From: Pseudoflavonifractor sp050943825
GTDB lineage: Bacteria > Bacillota > Clostridia > Oscillospirales > Oscillospiraceae
NCBI RefSeq assembly: GCF_050943825.1
Contig: NZ_JBMNPX010000002.1
Coordinates: 294,638-358,637 of the forward strand
DNA length: 64,000 bases
Direction: 5' to 3'
Shown here piece after piece: positions 49,634-58,905 of the stretch (position 1 is its first letter; each line of letters opens with the position of its first letter). Below the pieces are notes generated by a model. The model had not been told where the DNA came from and did not search any database. It was given only the letters and a program-made list of their open reading frames with translations. The translations under genes and the position numbers were made by a program.

Positions 49634-52627
49634 ATGAAAAAAAAGAGAAACCACTGGAAGATCCCAACCGCGCTCCTAGCTGTACTCACTGCGGTGTGTA
49701 TTGTGGCAATCCCTGTAACAGGCTACTTTCAGACCATGATCAACGCGGCGCTGGATGCGGAGACCCAGGAAGTTATTCCAGACCCTGACGCTCAGATTTT
49801 TTACTGGACCGACTACGAGACGGAGGAGGAGCTGGTTGCCAATGACTGGGCAGTCTGCCGTCAGGTGACGGCAGAGGGCGCGGCCCTGCTGGTCAATCGG
49901 GACAATACCCTCCCACTTCCTCAAGATACTAAATTCTCCTGTTTCTCACAGTCGTCAGTTGACCCGGTGAAAGTGGGGACGGGGTCAGCCTTTATGTCTA
50001 CCAGCGAGGGAGACAGCCTCTCCTCAGCCTTAGAGAGCAGCTTCCAGCCCGGATGTGTCAACACGGAGCTTTGGAAATTTTATATTACCAGCGGCTATCA
50101 GCGGGTAAACGCTGATCTCACCGGCGGCGACCCGTCCCAGTACCGGATTAATGAAGTACCCTGGAGCGAGTATCCCGACACACTAAAGTCCACCTTTTCC
50201 GACTACGGCGATGTAGCTCTGGTGGTGCTTTCCCGCTCCTCCGGCGAGGGTGCCGACCTGCCCAGCGGCCTGCCCGAACTGGAGCCCTATATGACCGACG
50301 GCGACTATCTCCAGCTGTGCAAGGAAGAGGTGGAGATGTTCGAGAATCTGGCGACGCTGAAGGAGCAGGGCGTATTCAAAAAGATCGTGGTACTCCTCAA
50401 TTCCTCCAGTACCCTTCAGTTGGACTTTGTGGACGACTATGGCATCGACGCGGTGCTGTGGGTGGGCAACTTGGGCCTGAACGGTTTGCCCGCGGTGACC
50501 GACATACTGGCAGGCAAGGTCAACCCCTCCGGCCGGCTTGTGGACACCTTCCTGCGGGACAACCACTCCTCGCCGGCCATGGCCAACTACGACGCCTTTC
50601 CCTACACCAATGCCAAGGAGCTTGGCCTGGCGACCGCCCAGAACAACAACGCGCCGGGTATTGACAAGTGCAACCAGGACTACGTGGTGTACCAGGAGGG
50701 CATCTATGTGGGCTACCGGTACTACGAGACCCGGTATGAGGACTATGTTCTCGGCCAGGGCAACGCCGGGGAGTACGACTACAATGCGGACGTGGCGTTC
50801 CCCTTCGGCTACGGCCTGAGCTATACCACCTTTGAGTACTCCAACTTCACGGTGGAGGACCAGGGGGACACCTTCCTGGTGGGCGTGGACGTGACCAACA
50901 CCGGGGCGGTGGACGGCAAGCACACGGTGCAGATCTACTTCCAGAGCCCGTACACCCAGTACGACAAGGACAACGGGGTGGAGAAGGCCTCGGTGGAGCT
51001 GTGCGGCTTTGACAAGAAGGAGATTGCCGCCGGAGCGACGGAGCACTTTGAGATTACGGTGGAGAAAGAGGACCTGACAAGCTACGACGCGAACAATGCC
51101 AGAACCTATATTCTGGAGGATGGGGACTACTACTTCACGGTGGGAAGCGACGCCCACAACGCCGTCAACAATATTTTGATGGCGAAGGGCGCGGACGAGA
51201 GCCGGATGAGCGGCAGCGGAGACGCCGGCCTGACCTACAAGTGGAGCAACACGAGCTTTGACGCGGAGACCTATTCGGTGTCGCCGGTCACGGGCAATCC
51301 CATCACCAACCTGTTTGACAATGCGGACCTGAACAAGTACGAGGGCGCGGAGGACCAGCAGATCACCTACCTCACCCGCAACGACTGGGTGGGAACATTC
51401 CCCCAGGGCCCTGTATCGCTGCGGGTGACACAGGCGATGTGGGATGACGGACTGACCCATGAGGAGTCCGGCCGGGCGGCTCTGGTGGAAAAGTACAAGG
51501 AACTCTATTGGTCTGACGTCACTGAGGCACCGGAGGTGGGCGTCAGTGGCACCCTGAGCGCAATCGACTTTGTGGACGTCCCGGCGGATGACCCGACCTG
51601 GCTGGACCTGGTGGACCAGATTCCCTATGAGTCGATGTTGAATCTGGTCTACAACGGCGCTTATCAGACGGCCGCCCTGCCGGAGATCTCGCTGCCCGGG
51701 ACCCGGGAGTCGGACGGACCCACCGGCTTTACCAAGAGTCTGCTGGGGGGCAGCAGCGGCATGGCTTTCACCTCGGAGGACGTAATGGCGGCCACCTTCA
51801 ATCCGGAACTGGTAAAGGAGGTAGGGAAGTGTATCGGCGAGGATATGCTCCATGCCCAGTCGGATAATACGGTCACGCTTATGGCGGGCATTTACGCGCC
51901 CGGAACCAATATCCACCGCACACCGTATCTGGGCCGTCACAATGAGTACTATTCTGAGGATGGCTGGCTGTCCGGAGAGATTTGCGCCGCTGAGGTGCAG
52001 GGCATCCGAGATCGGGGAATGTTGGCGTTTGTAAAGCACTTTGCCCTCAACGACCAGGAGGAGGGGCGCTATGGAATCTCCACCTGGAGCAACGAACAGG
52101 CCATCCGGGAGCTGTATCTGGAGGGCTTTGAGGGCGCTGTCCGGGGCGGGGCCATGAATGTTATGAGCTCCTTCAACCGCATCGGAGTGGTGTGGGCAGG
52201 CGCCCACCACGGCCTGATGACCGGCATCCTCCGAGACGAGTGGGGCATGGAGGGCGCAGCCATCACCGACATGTCCATGAACGCCAGCTGGATGGACTAT
52301 CGTCTGGGCGTGCTTGCCGGACAGGACTACTGGTGCGGCCAAAAGGGAAGCATGGGAACCCTGGATGGGAGCGAGGACGATCCCGCCATTGCCACTGCGG
52401 TGCGCAATGCAGTAAAGCACATTGTCTACGGCGTGACCCGGACTAATGTGATGAACGTGGGTGATGCCACTGTGGTATCCATTACGCCCTGGTGGCAGGT
52501 GACCCTTTATGCATCCACCGGTGTGCTGGCTATTCTCACGGTGCTGTGTGCGCTGATGGCGGTGCGCACCGGGAAAAAGGAGAAGTCTGCCGCTTTGGAT
52601 GTATCATCAAAGGAAGAACAAAAATGA
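49634..52627 (+). CDS. Membrane-anchored GH3-like protein, domain-permuted (type B, copy 2)
   Basis: A 997-residue paralogue of the preceding gene with the same plan: N-terminal helix (about 10-32), GH3 C-type domain, Fn3-like domain, GH3 barrel with VKHFALNDQEEGRYG and Asp879 in GAAITDMSMNASWMD, a C-terminal helix (about 957-978) and a charged tail. The ATG at 49634 (MKKKRNHW) has AGAGGAGG upstream; an in-frame codon at 49583 lies in the terminator hairpin and is rejected. The stop overlaps the next start (ATGA). The middle of the gene carries the 758-bp tract shared with copy 1. Confidence 0.82.
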   Translation: MKKKRNHWKIPTALLAVLTAVCIVAIPVTGYFQTMINAALDAETQEVIPDPDAQIFYWTDYETEEELVANDWAVCRQVTAEGAALLVNRDNTLPLPQDTKFSCFSQSSVDPVKVGTGSAFMSTSEGDSLSSALESSFQPGCVNTELWKFYITSGYQRVNADLTGGDPSQYRINEVPWSEYPDTLKSTFSDYGDVALVVLSRSSGEGADLPSGLPELEPYMTDGDYLQLCKEEVEMFENLATLKEQGVFKKIVVLLNSSSTLQLDFVDDYGIDAVLWVGNLGLNGLPAVTDILAGKVNPSGRLVDTFLRDNHSSPAMANYDAFPYTNAKELGLATAQNNNAPGIDKCNQDYVVYQEGIYVGYRYYETRYEDYVLGQGNAGEYDYNADVAFPFGYGLSYTTFEYSNFTVEDQGDTFLVGVDVTNTGAVDGKHTVQIYFQSPYTQYDKDNGVEKASVELCGFDKKEIAAGATEHFEITVEKEDLTSYDANNARTYILEDGDYYFTVGSDAHNAVNNILMAKGADESRMSGSGDAGLTYKWSNTSFDAETYSVSPVTGNPITNLFDNADLNKYEGAEDQQITYLTRNDWVGTFPQGPVSLRVTQAMWDDGLTHEESGRAALVEKYKELYWSDVTEAPEVGVSGTLSAIDFVDVPADDPTWLDLVDQIPYESMLNLVYNGAYQTAALPEISLPGTRESDGPTGFTKSLLGGSSGMAFTSEDVMAATFNPELVKEVGKCIGEDMLHAQSDNTVTLMAGIYAPGTNIHRTPYLGRHNEYYSEDGWLSGEICAAEVQGIRDRGMLAFVKHFALNDQEEGRYGISTWSNEQAIRELYLEGFEGAVRGGAMNVMSSFNRIGVVWAGAHHGLMTGILRDEWGMEGAAITDMSMNASWMDYRLGVLAGQDYWCGQKGSMGTLDGSEDDPAIATAVRNAVKHIVYGVTRTNVMNVGDATVVSITPWWQVTLYASTGVLAILTVLCALMAVRTGKKEKSAALDVSSKEEQK
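50666..51423 (+). repeat. Long near-identical tract shared with GH3 type B copy 1 (right copy)
   Basis: Right-hand copy of the tract at 47629-48386, covering the end of the GH3 C-type domain, the Fn3-like domain and the linker to the barrel. Confidence 0.85.
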
Positions 52628-55575
52628 AAGGAAAGAAACTGGTGAAGCGGACTTATCAGAAATGGCTGGGCATCACGGCCGCCTTGGTGGTAGTACTGGC
52701 CCTAGCGGTGAGCCTCACCGGTACCGCTTTCTATTACAGTGGCTATGTAAATAGCTTCCTGGGCTTAACGGGAGGACAGAACATCGAGGTAAGCGGGGAG
52801 ACCAATTACTATCCCTCTGCCTACGGGGAGCTGAACGCAGAGAACTCTGAGCGGCTCCTGGCCGACACACGGGACCACAATATCCGCGCCATGCATGAAG
52901 GGGCGGTACTGTTGCGCAACGAAAACAACGCGCTTCCTCTGAGTGCGGAGGAACGCAGCGTTACCTTTTTCGGCAACTCGGTAAAGGACCCGGTATACAA
53001 GTCCAACGCCGGCAACGCCAGCTTCAATGCGGACCGGGGCGGCGAGCTCTATGCCGCTTTTGAAGCGGCCGGCTTTGAGATTAACCCCGTTTTGCGGGAG
53101 GCATATGCCAACAGCGGCGTCAACCGTAGTTCGACCGCTACCCGGGGGACCTCCAGCATCGGCGAGGTACCCGTGAATTTCTATACGGATGATCTGAAGG
53201 CGTCCTTTGCTGACAACTACAACGATGTGGCCTTCGTCCTCCTCACCCGGTACGGTGGTGAAGGGGTGGATTTGGATCCAATGGATGCCGAAGGCGTACC
53301 CATGCTCTCTCTCCATCAGGAAGAGGCTGATCTGCTGAGAATGATCCACGACAGCGGGGCTTTTGCTAAAACCGTGGTGCTGATCAACAGCCCCTACGCT
53401 ATGGATGTGGAATGGATCGAGCAGGAGGAGTATGGCGTAGATGCCTGCCTGGTGTTTGGCGCGGTGGGAGACTACGGTTTTATCGGCCTGACCGATATTC
53501 TGACCGGCACGTCCGATGTATCCGGGCACCTGCCTGACACCTGGGCCAGCAGTTCTCTTTCCGCCCCCGCGATGCAGAACTTCGGCGACTATCAGTTCAC
53601 CAACCTGGAGAAGATGTACAGCGACCGCTACCTAGTCTACGCTGAGGACATCTACGTGGGCTACAAGTACTATGAGACCCGCTATCAGGACCAGGTCCTG
53701 GGGCTCAACAATGCTGGCAGTACCGCGGGAGCCTTTGCCAGTGTGGATGGCTGGGACTATGCTGCTGAGATGGCCTATCCCTTTGGCTACGGACTGTCCT
53801 ATGCCCAGTTCACCCAGGAAGTAGAGTCCATCACCTGGGATCAGGATGCCCACACCGTGACCGCTCAGGTGAAGGTCACAAACGACGGCGGCTTTGACGG
53901 CGTTTCCAAATCCCTGGTACAGCTATATGCCCAGGCACCCTGGGAGCCGGGGCAGGTTGAGAAATCAGCTGTACAGCTTATCGGCTTCCAAAAGACGGGA
54001 GAGCTGGCCGCTGGAGAGAGTGAGACGGTAACCATCACGGTGCCGGACTACTACTTTGCCTCCTATGACGAAAACGCGGTCAACGGGGCCGACAGCACCA
54101 AAACCGGATGCTACATCCTCGACCCGGGGGAGTATTACTTCGCCATTGGCGACAGCAGCCACGACGCCCTCAACAACATCCTTGCAGCCAAGGGTGCCAA
54201 CGGGATGTTTGATGAAAAGGGCAACGTTGTCTCTGGGGACAGCGCTAAGACCGTCAAGGCAGAGCTGGCAGCTTATGACAACACCACCTGGGCCGTGCAC
54301 CCCAGCACTGGGACTGTGGTGTCCAATCAGCTCCAGGACGCCGATCTCAATGAACATCTGCCCGACGCAGTTACCTACCTGACCCGGGCGGACTGGAACA
54401 CGTTTCCCGTGAGCATCACCGGGCTCACCGCCACGGATGCCATGGCGGAGGGGATGGTAGGCGCTACCTATGTCAAGCCTGCTGACGCGCCTGACACCGG
54501 TGATATGACCTTTGGAGAGGACGCGGGCCTCAAATTGGTAGGTATGAAAGACGTGCCCTATGGCGATGAAGAATGGCAGGCCTTCATTGAGCAGCTCTCT
54601 GTCAACCAGGTGGCCACCATCTGCGGCGACAACCGGGGCAATGTGGCCATTCCCGAGGTGGGCAAGCCGGCCAACGCCTCAACCAACGGCCCCTGCGGTA
54701 TCCAGGGCAGCTATGTGAAGGGGAGCGGCAAAGCCTGCACACTCTATGTGGACGAGCCCATTCAGGCGGCAACCTTTAATTTGGAGCTGGCCGCTGAACG
54801 GGGAGCCCTCATGGCGGAAGAGGCAATGTACGCCGATGTGACAATGGTCTTTGGACCTGGGGCCAATATCCACCGCACCGCCTACCTGGGGCGCAACAGC
54901 GAGTATTTTTCTGAAGATGGCATGCTCAGCTATTTTATGAGCCGGGACACTGCCCGGACCATGACAGAGAAGGGCATCATCACCGGATTCAAGCACTTCT
55001 GCCTCAACGACCAGGAGGTGAACCGCCACGGCGTGGCCACGTTCTCCACAGAACAGGCCTGCCGGGAGATTTACTTCCGGGCCTTTGAGGGCGCCATGTC
55101 CGATGATAACGCGCTGGGCGTGATGACCAGCTACAACCGCATCGGGCTGACTGCCTCCCCAGCCCACCGGGGCGCCCAAATTGAGATCCTCCGCAATGAA
55201 TGGGGCTTTAAGGGCATCAATATTACCGACTCGTCTAAAGATGCATCCGACTATGTGCTTACCGCCGAGTGTATCACCGGCGGCACGGACCTGTTCCTCT
55301 CCGACACAGGCCGCACCAGCCAGCTGACCAATTTGGCGATTAAAGAGCGGGACGGCAACATCCTCCGCTGGATGCAGACCGCCAATGAGCACTTCTATTA
55401 CGCCCACAGCCGGAGTGTTCTCATCAACGGCCTCTCCGCGGAGACTGTCATTGAACAGACTATCTACTGGTGGCAGCCCACCCTCATTGGCATCTGTATA
55501 GGTGTCGGTGTGCTGGCAGTAGTATCTTTGGCAGTGTTTTTCGGGAAGGCATATCTCAGAAAGGAGCGCAAGTGA
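52624..55575 (+). CDS. Membrane-anchored GH3-like protein, domain-permuted (type A, copy 2)
   Basis: A 983-residue relative of the gene at 42008. N-terminal helix (about 17-40), GH3 C-type domain (LLRNENNALPLSAEER), Fn3-like domain with VQLYAQAPWEPGQVEKSAVQL, and a barrel with FKHFCLNDQEVNRHG and Asp869 in GINITDSSKDASDYV. A C-terminal helix lies near 948-970. The start ATG 52624 overlaps the copy-2 type B stop by 4 bp (ATGA), so it is coupled to that gene. It is followed by a 4TM gene after one base, as in copy 1. Catalytic status is uncertain for the same reason as copy 1. Confidence 0.82.
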   Translation: MKGKKLVKRTYQKWLGITAALVVVLALAVSLTGTAFYYSGYVNSFLGLTGGQNIEVSGETNYYPSAYGELNAENSERLLADTRDHNIRAMHEGAVLLRNENNALPLSAEERSVTFFGNSVKDPVYKSNAGNASFNADRGGELYAAFEAAGFEINPVLREAYANSGVNRSSTATRGTSSIGEVPVNFYTDDLKASFADNYNDVAFVLLTRYGGEGVDLDPMDAEGVPMLSLHQEEADLLRMIHDSGAFAKTVVLINSPYAMDVEWIEQEEYGVDACLVFGAVGDYGFIGLTDILTGTSDVSGHLPDTWASSSLSAPAMQNFGDYQFTNLEKMYSDRYLVYAEDIYVGYKYYETRYQDQVLGLNNAGSTAGAFASVDGWDYAAEMAYPFGYGLSYAQFTQEVESITWDQDAHTVTAQVKVTNDGGFDGVSKSLVQLYAQAPWEPGQVEKSAVQLIGFQKTGELAAGESETVTITVPDYYFASYDENAVNGADSTKTGCYILDPGEYYFAIGDSSHDALNNILAAKGANGMFDEKGNVVSGDSAKTVKAELAAYDNTTWAVHPSTGTVVSNQLQDADLNEHLPDAVTYLTRADWNTFPVSITGLTATDAMAEGMVGATYVKPADAPDTGDMTFGEDAGLKLVGMKDVPYGDEEWQAFIEQLSVNQVATICGDNRGNVAIPEVGKPANASTNGPCGIQGSYVKGSGKACTLYVDEPIQAATFNLELAAERGALMAEEAMYADVTMVFGPGANIHRTAYLGRNSEYFSEDGMLSYFMSRDTARTMTEKGIITGFKHFCLNDQEVNRHGVATFSTEQACREIYFRAFEGAMSDDNALGVMTSYNRIGLTASPAHRGAQIEILRNEWGFKGINITDSSKDASDYVLTAECITGGTDLFLSDTGRTSQLTNLAIKERDGNILRWMQTANEHFYYAHSRSVLINGLSAETVIEQTIYWWQPTLIGICIGVGVLAVVSLAVFFGKAYLRKERK

Positions 55576-55576
55576 G

Positions 55577-55969
55577 ATGAAAAAGCCCTTTGAAGGCCGG
55601 AACTTCGGCTTTTATGTACTTTTTGCAGCGGCGCTTGTTGCACTGGCCGGAGCTATCCTCTATCTGGTGTTGGACGGGGGAGATCGCACCTTTACCATCC
55701 TTGGATTCCTGCTGGCGCTGGCCGGGGCAGTCTCCACCATATTGGCGGTGCTCACCCGGCTGAAGTTCGCGCCTCTAGTGCCGACTGCTTTTTATGCCGC
55801 AGCCAGCGCGTTTGTGCTCCGGTTGGCGTTGCCCAGCCTGTCTGACCTGTGGAACAAGGTCAATTTCATCGGTGGAAACGCCGTCTTGGGCATGACATTT
55901 GCCGGAGTGTTCCTGCTGTGCGCCGTCTTGGGCACTGTGTCCTGTTTTACTGGAACAGAAAGGAGGTAA
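55577..55969 (+). CDS. Small four-helix membrane protein (partner of type A GH3, copy 2)
   Basis: A 130-residue hydrophobic protein with about four helices (near 11-32, 38-58, 64-85, 100-125). It starts one base after the GH3 stop with AAAGGAG upstream, in the same arrangement as 44889. The two proteins share length, helix spacing and scattered positions (for example LVALAGAILYL against LALVGAVVYVA, and GGNAVLGMTFAGVF against GGDPVLAIVFSVVF). No named family recognised. Confidence 0.7.
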   Translation: MKKPFEGRNFGFYVLFAAALVALAGAILYLVLDGGDRTFTILGFLLALAGAVSTILAVLTRLKFAPLVPTAFYAAASAFVLRLALPSLSDLWNKVNFIGGNAVLGMTFAGVFLLCAVLGTVSCFTGTERR

Positions 55970-55974
55970 GCAGG

Positions 55975-56826
55975 GTGATTGTCAAAGCGGTTCAGCAGAT
56001 TATGCTGGGAAAGATCACCCGAACAGAAAAGGAGACCTTTGCTACCCTGGAGACCATCAAATTTGCTGGCTACGACGGCATTGAGCTTAACGGCTTCATG
56101 ATCCGGCCCACCGGCATCCTGGTGCGGGCGCTTACCGCCGCCGCCGGGATGCCGGCGGGGCGGGGCGGAGCCTATGACTGGGCGGCTCTCACCCGGGAAG
56201 CGGGATTAAAAGTGGTCTCTCTGCACGAGGATTTGGGTACGCTCAAGGCAGACCCGGAGGCTGTGGCGCAGCGGGCAGCAGAGCTTGGGACCGACAAAGT
56301 GGTAGTCACCGGGATGTATCGCTTTGATTACACCAGCCGCATGGCTTTGGAAGGGCTGTGCGCCGACCTGAACAGGTGCGGCGCGCGCCTGCGCGCATCG
56401 GGGGTGGAGCTGCTCTATCACAATCATAATGTGGAGCTGTGCTGGCTTTCTGAGGGCGGAGAGCGTTCCTATGAGTACATCCTGCGGGAGACTGACCCGG
56501 AAGTAGTCAACTTTGAGTTCGACAGTTACTGGTTTGCGGAGGCCGGGGCTGATGCTGCGGAGTGGATGGAGCGGCTGGGCGGACGTATGCGCCTATGGCA
56601 CATCAACGACAGGGGGTCGCGCCAGCGCGGCCCCTCCATGACCCCGATTCTGAAGTGTGACAGCATGGAACTCGGGTGCGGCAATATGAATTTAGCCCGC
56701 TTGACGCAGCAGGCAAAGGCCAATGGCATTCAGGCTGTCGTGCTGGAGAGCCATCGAAACCATGTGGAGCACAGCGCCATTAAGAGTATTCAATGTTCGG
56801 CTGCATATCTGAATCAAAATTTCTAA
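55975..56826 (+). CDS. Sugar phosphate isomerase/epimerase-like TIM-barrel protein
   Basis: A 283-residue member of the xylose isomerase-like TIM-barrel family. Recognisable parts are FAGYDGIELNGF, VVSLHEDLG, LLYHNHNVELCW, VNFEFDSYW, LWHINDRG and AVVLESHRN; the Glu, Asp and His residues in these strands bind a divalent metal in the family. The GTG start has AAAGGAGG 7 bases upstream, and long in-frame upstream codons overlap the 4TM gene and are rejected. It is the last gene of the GH3 cluster or first of the uronate genes. Substrate unknown. Confidence 0.8.
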   Translation: MIVKAVQQIMLGKITRTEKETFATLETIKFAGYDGIELNGFMIRPTGILVRALTAAAGMPAGRGGAYDWAALTREAGLKVVSLHEDLGTLKADPEAVAQRAAELGTDKVVVTGMYRFDYTSRMALEGLCADLNRCGARLRASGVELLYHNHNVELCWLSEGGERSYEYILRETDPEVVNFEFDSYWFAEAGADAAEWMERLGGRMRLWHINDRGSRQRGPSMTPILKCDSMELGCGNMNLARLTQQAKANGIQAVVLESHRNHVEHSAIKSIQCSAAYLNQNF

Positions 56827-56928
56827 AAGTTCTTCAGGAAAGGACAGGAGCAGAAATTCATAAAAGAGGCACAAGAGAGCGCAGTTCCGGCAGTAGTGAT
56901 ATAAATGCGGAATGAGAGTTGTAGACAT

Positions 56929-58854
56929 ATGACACGAGAGAAGATCAACATGAATGAGAACTGGACCTTTTACGGTCCCAAAGGCACACCGGAGACAATC
57001 AATCTGCCTCACACCTGGAACGCGGTTGACGGACAGGACGGCGGAAACGACTACTGGCGCGGCACCTGCACCTATGAGACAACGTTTCCCATGCCTGAGT
57101 TCGACCCGGATACCCAGACGGTATACCTGGAGTTCCAGGGTGTAAACGCCTCCGCCGACGTGGAGCTCAACGGTACAGCAGTGATTCACCACGACGGCGG
57201 CTACTCCACCTTCCGCGCGGAGGTGGCCGGGCTGCTCCAGGCGGAGAACCACATGACCGTCCGGGTGGACAACAGCGTCAACGACCGGGTCTACCCCCAG
57301 AAGGCGGACTTCACCTTCTACGGCGGTATCTACCGGGATGTGACGCTGCTGGTGGTGAACAAGCACCACTTTGACCTGGATTTCTTCGGCGGTCCGGGGC
57401 TGCGCATCACCCCGGCGCTGGACGGCACCAGCGGCAAAATCCGGGTGGAGAGCTGGACCAATGTGGAAAACCCGGCTGTGGAGGTGACCCTCACCGACGC
57501 AGTGGGCACCACCGTGGCCAGCGGCCAGGGTACCGACGTGACCCTGGACATCCCCAATGTGCACCTGTGGGACGGCGTGAAGGACCCCTATCTTTACACC
57601 GCCACCCTGCGCCTTGTGGAAAACGGAACGGCGGTGGACCAGATCTCCAGCCGCTTCGGTGTGCGTACCTTCCGGGTGGACCCCAAGGAGGGCTTCTTCC
57701 TCAACGGACGGCCCTATCCCCTCCACGGCGTGTCCCGCCACCAGGACCGGAAGGGTCTGGGCAACGCCCTGACCAGGGCCCACCACGATGAGGACATGGA
57801 CCTCATCCGGGAGATCGGCGCCAACACCATCCGCCTGGCCCACTATCAGCACGACCAGTACTTTTACGACCTGTGTGACCAGTACGGCATGATCGTCTGG
57901 GCGGAAATTCCCTACATCTCCGAGCACATGCCCAATGGCCGGGACAACACCATCAGTCAGATGAAGGAGCTCATCATCCAGAACTACAACCACCCCTCCA
58001 TCGTGACCTGGGGCCTGTCCAACGAGATCACCATCTCCACCAAGGACAAGGCGGACATGCTGGACAACCACAGAGTACTCAACGACCTGTGCCACAGCAT
58101 GGACACCACCCGGCCCACCACCCTGGCCTGCTACGCCATGTGCGGACCCTTCAACCGCTCGGCCCACATCTCCGACCTGGTGTCCTGGAACCTGTACCTG
58201 GGTTGGTACGTGCCCGGACTGTTCCTCAACGACCTGTGGATCTCCTTCTTCCACCTGGTCTATCCCAAGCGGTGCCTGGGCTACTCCGAGTATGGCTGCG
58301 AGGGCATGCCCAACCTCCACTCCTCCAAGCCCCGCCGGGGTGACCACACCGAGGAGTACCAGGCCATCTACCACGAGTTCATGCTCAAGTGCTTCCAGCG
58401 GCACCCCTACATGTGGAGCACCCACGTTTGGAACATGTTCGACTTTGCTGCCGACGCCCGGGACCAGGGCGGCGAGCCCGGCATGAACCACAAGGGGCTG
58501 GTCACCTTTGACCGCAAGACCAAAAAGGACAGCTTCTATCTGTACAAGGCCTACTGGAGCGAGGAGCCCTTTGTCCACCTGTGCGGCAGCCGGTACACCG
58601 ACCGGACCGAGCAGACCACCACCGTGAAGGTCTACTCCAACCAGAGCGAGGTATCCCTCTACGCCAACGGCAAGCTGGTGGAGACCAAGAAGGGAGACAG
58701 AGTGTTCACCTTCAAGGTGCCCCTCAGCGGCCAGATGAAGCTGGAGGCCCGTGCCGGCAAGTGCCGCGACACCATCCTCATCCGGCGGGTGGAGCAGCCC
58801 AACGAGGCCTACAAGCTGAAGAAGGGAAAGAGCTCCAGCGCCAACTGGGTGTGA
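56929..58854 (+). CDS. GH2 beta-glucuronidase-like enzyme
   Basis: A 641-residue cytosolic GH2 enzyme. Jelly roll (FYGGIYRDVTLLV), Ig-like domain and TIM barrel with acid/base Glu366 in GLSNEIT and nucleophile Glu454 in YSEYGCE. An N-x-K motif (Asn520-His-Lys522 in GMNHKG) is present; this motif contacts the carboxylate in beta-glucuronidases, although some GH2 galactosidases have a similar string. With the GPH carrier, UxaC, UxuA and mannonate oxidoreductase downstream, release of glucuronate or galacturonate is likely. Start is uncertain: ATG 56929 (MTREKINMNENW) fits the family, while ATG 56905 is an alternative with no better ribosome site. Confidence 0.82.
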   Translation: MTREKINMNENWTFYGPKGTPETINLPHTWNAVDGQDGGNDYWRGTCTYETTFPMPEFDPDTQTVYLEFQGVNASADVELNGTAVIHHDGGYSTFRAEVAGLLQAENHMTVRVDNSVNDRVYPQKADFTFYGGIYRDVTLLVVNKHHFDLDFFGGPGLRITPALDGTSGKIRVESWTNVENPAVEVTLTDAVGTTVASGQGTDVTLDIPNVHLWDGVKDPYLYTATLRLVENGTAVDQISSRFGVRTFRVDPKEGFFLNGRPYPLHGVSRHQDRKGLGNALTRAHHDEDMDLIREIGANTIRLAHYQHDQYFYDLCDQYGMIVWAEIPYISEHMPNGRDNTISQMKELIIQNYNHPSIVTWGLSNEITISTKDKADMLDNHRVLNDLCHSMDTTRPTTLACYAMCGPFNRSAHISDLVSWNLYLGWYVPGLFLNDLWISFFHLVYPKRCLGYSEYGCEGMPNLHSSKPRRGDHTEEYQAIYHEFMLKCFQRHPYMWSTHVWNMFDFAADARDQGGEPGMNHKGLVTFDRKTKKDSFYLYKAYWSEEPFVHLCGSRYTDRTEQTTTVKVYSNQSEVSLYANGKLVETKKGDRVFTFKVPLSGQMKLEARAGKCRDTILIRRVEQPNEAYKLKKGKSSSANWV

Positions 58855-58905
58855 GCCCCAACGCGAATCAAACCGGTATGTTTTAAAAGAAGAAGGAGAT
58901 GCCAA

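Noticed and set aside
46684..49689. A 1001-codon open frame on the minus strand across a GH3 gene, and similar long frames at 42086-44932, 50183-52420, 3847-6630, 1312-3810 and 60396-62879
   Set aside because: They lie wholly opposite well-supported genes, are rich in H, V, G, L and Q, and have no recognisable motifs. They arise from GC-rich third positions on the coding strand.
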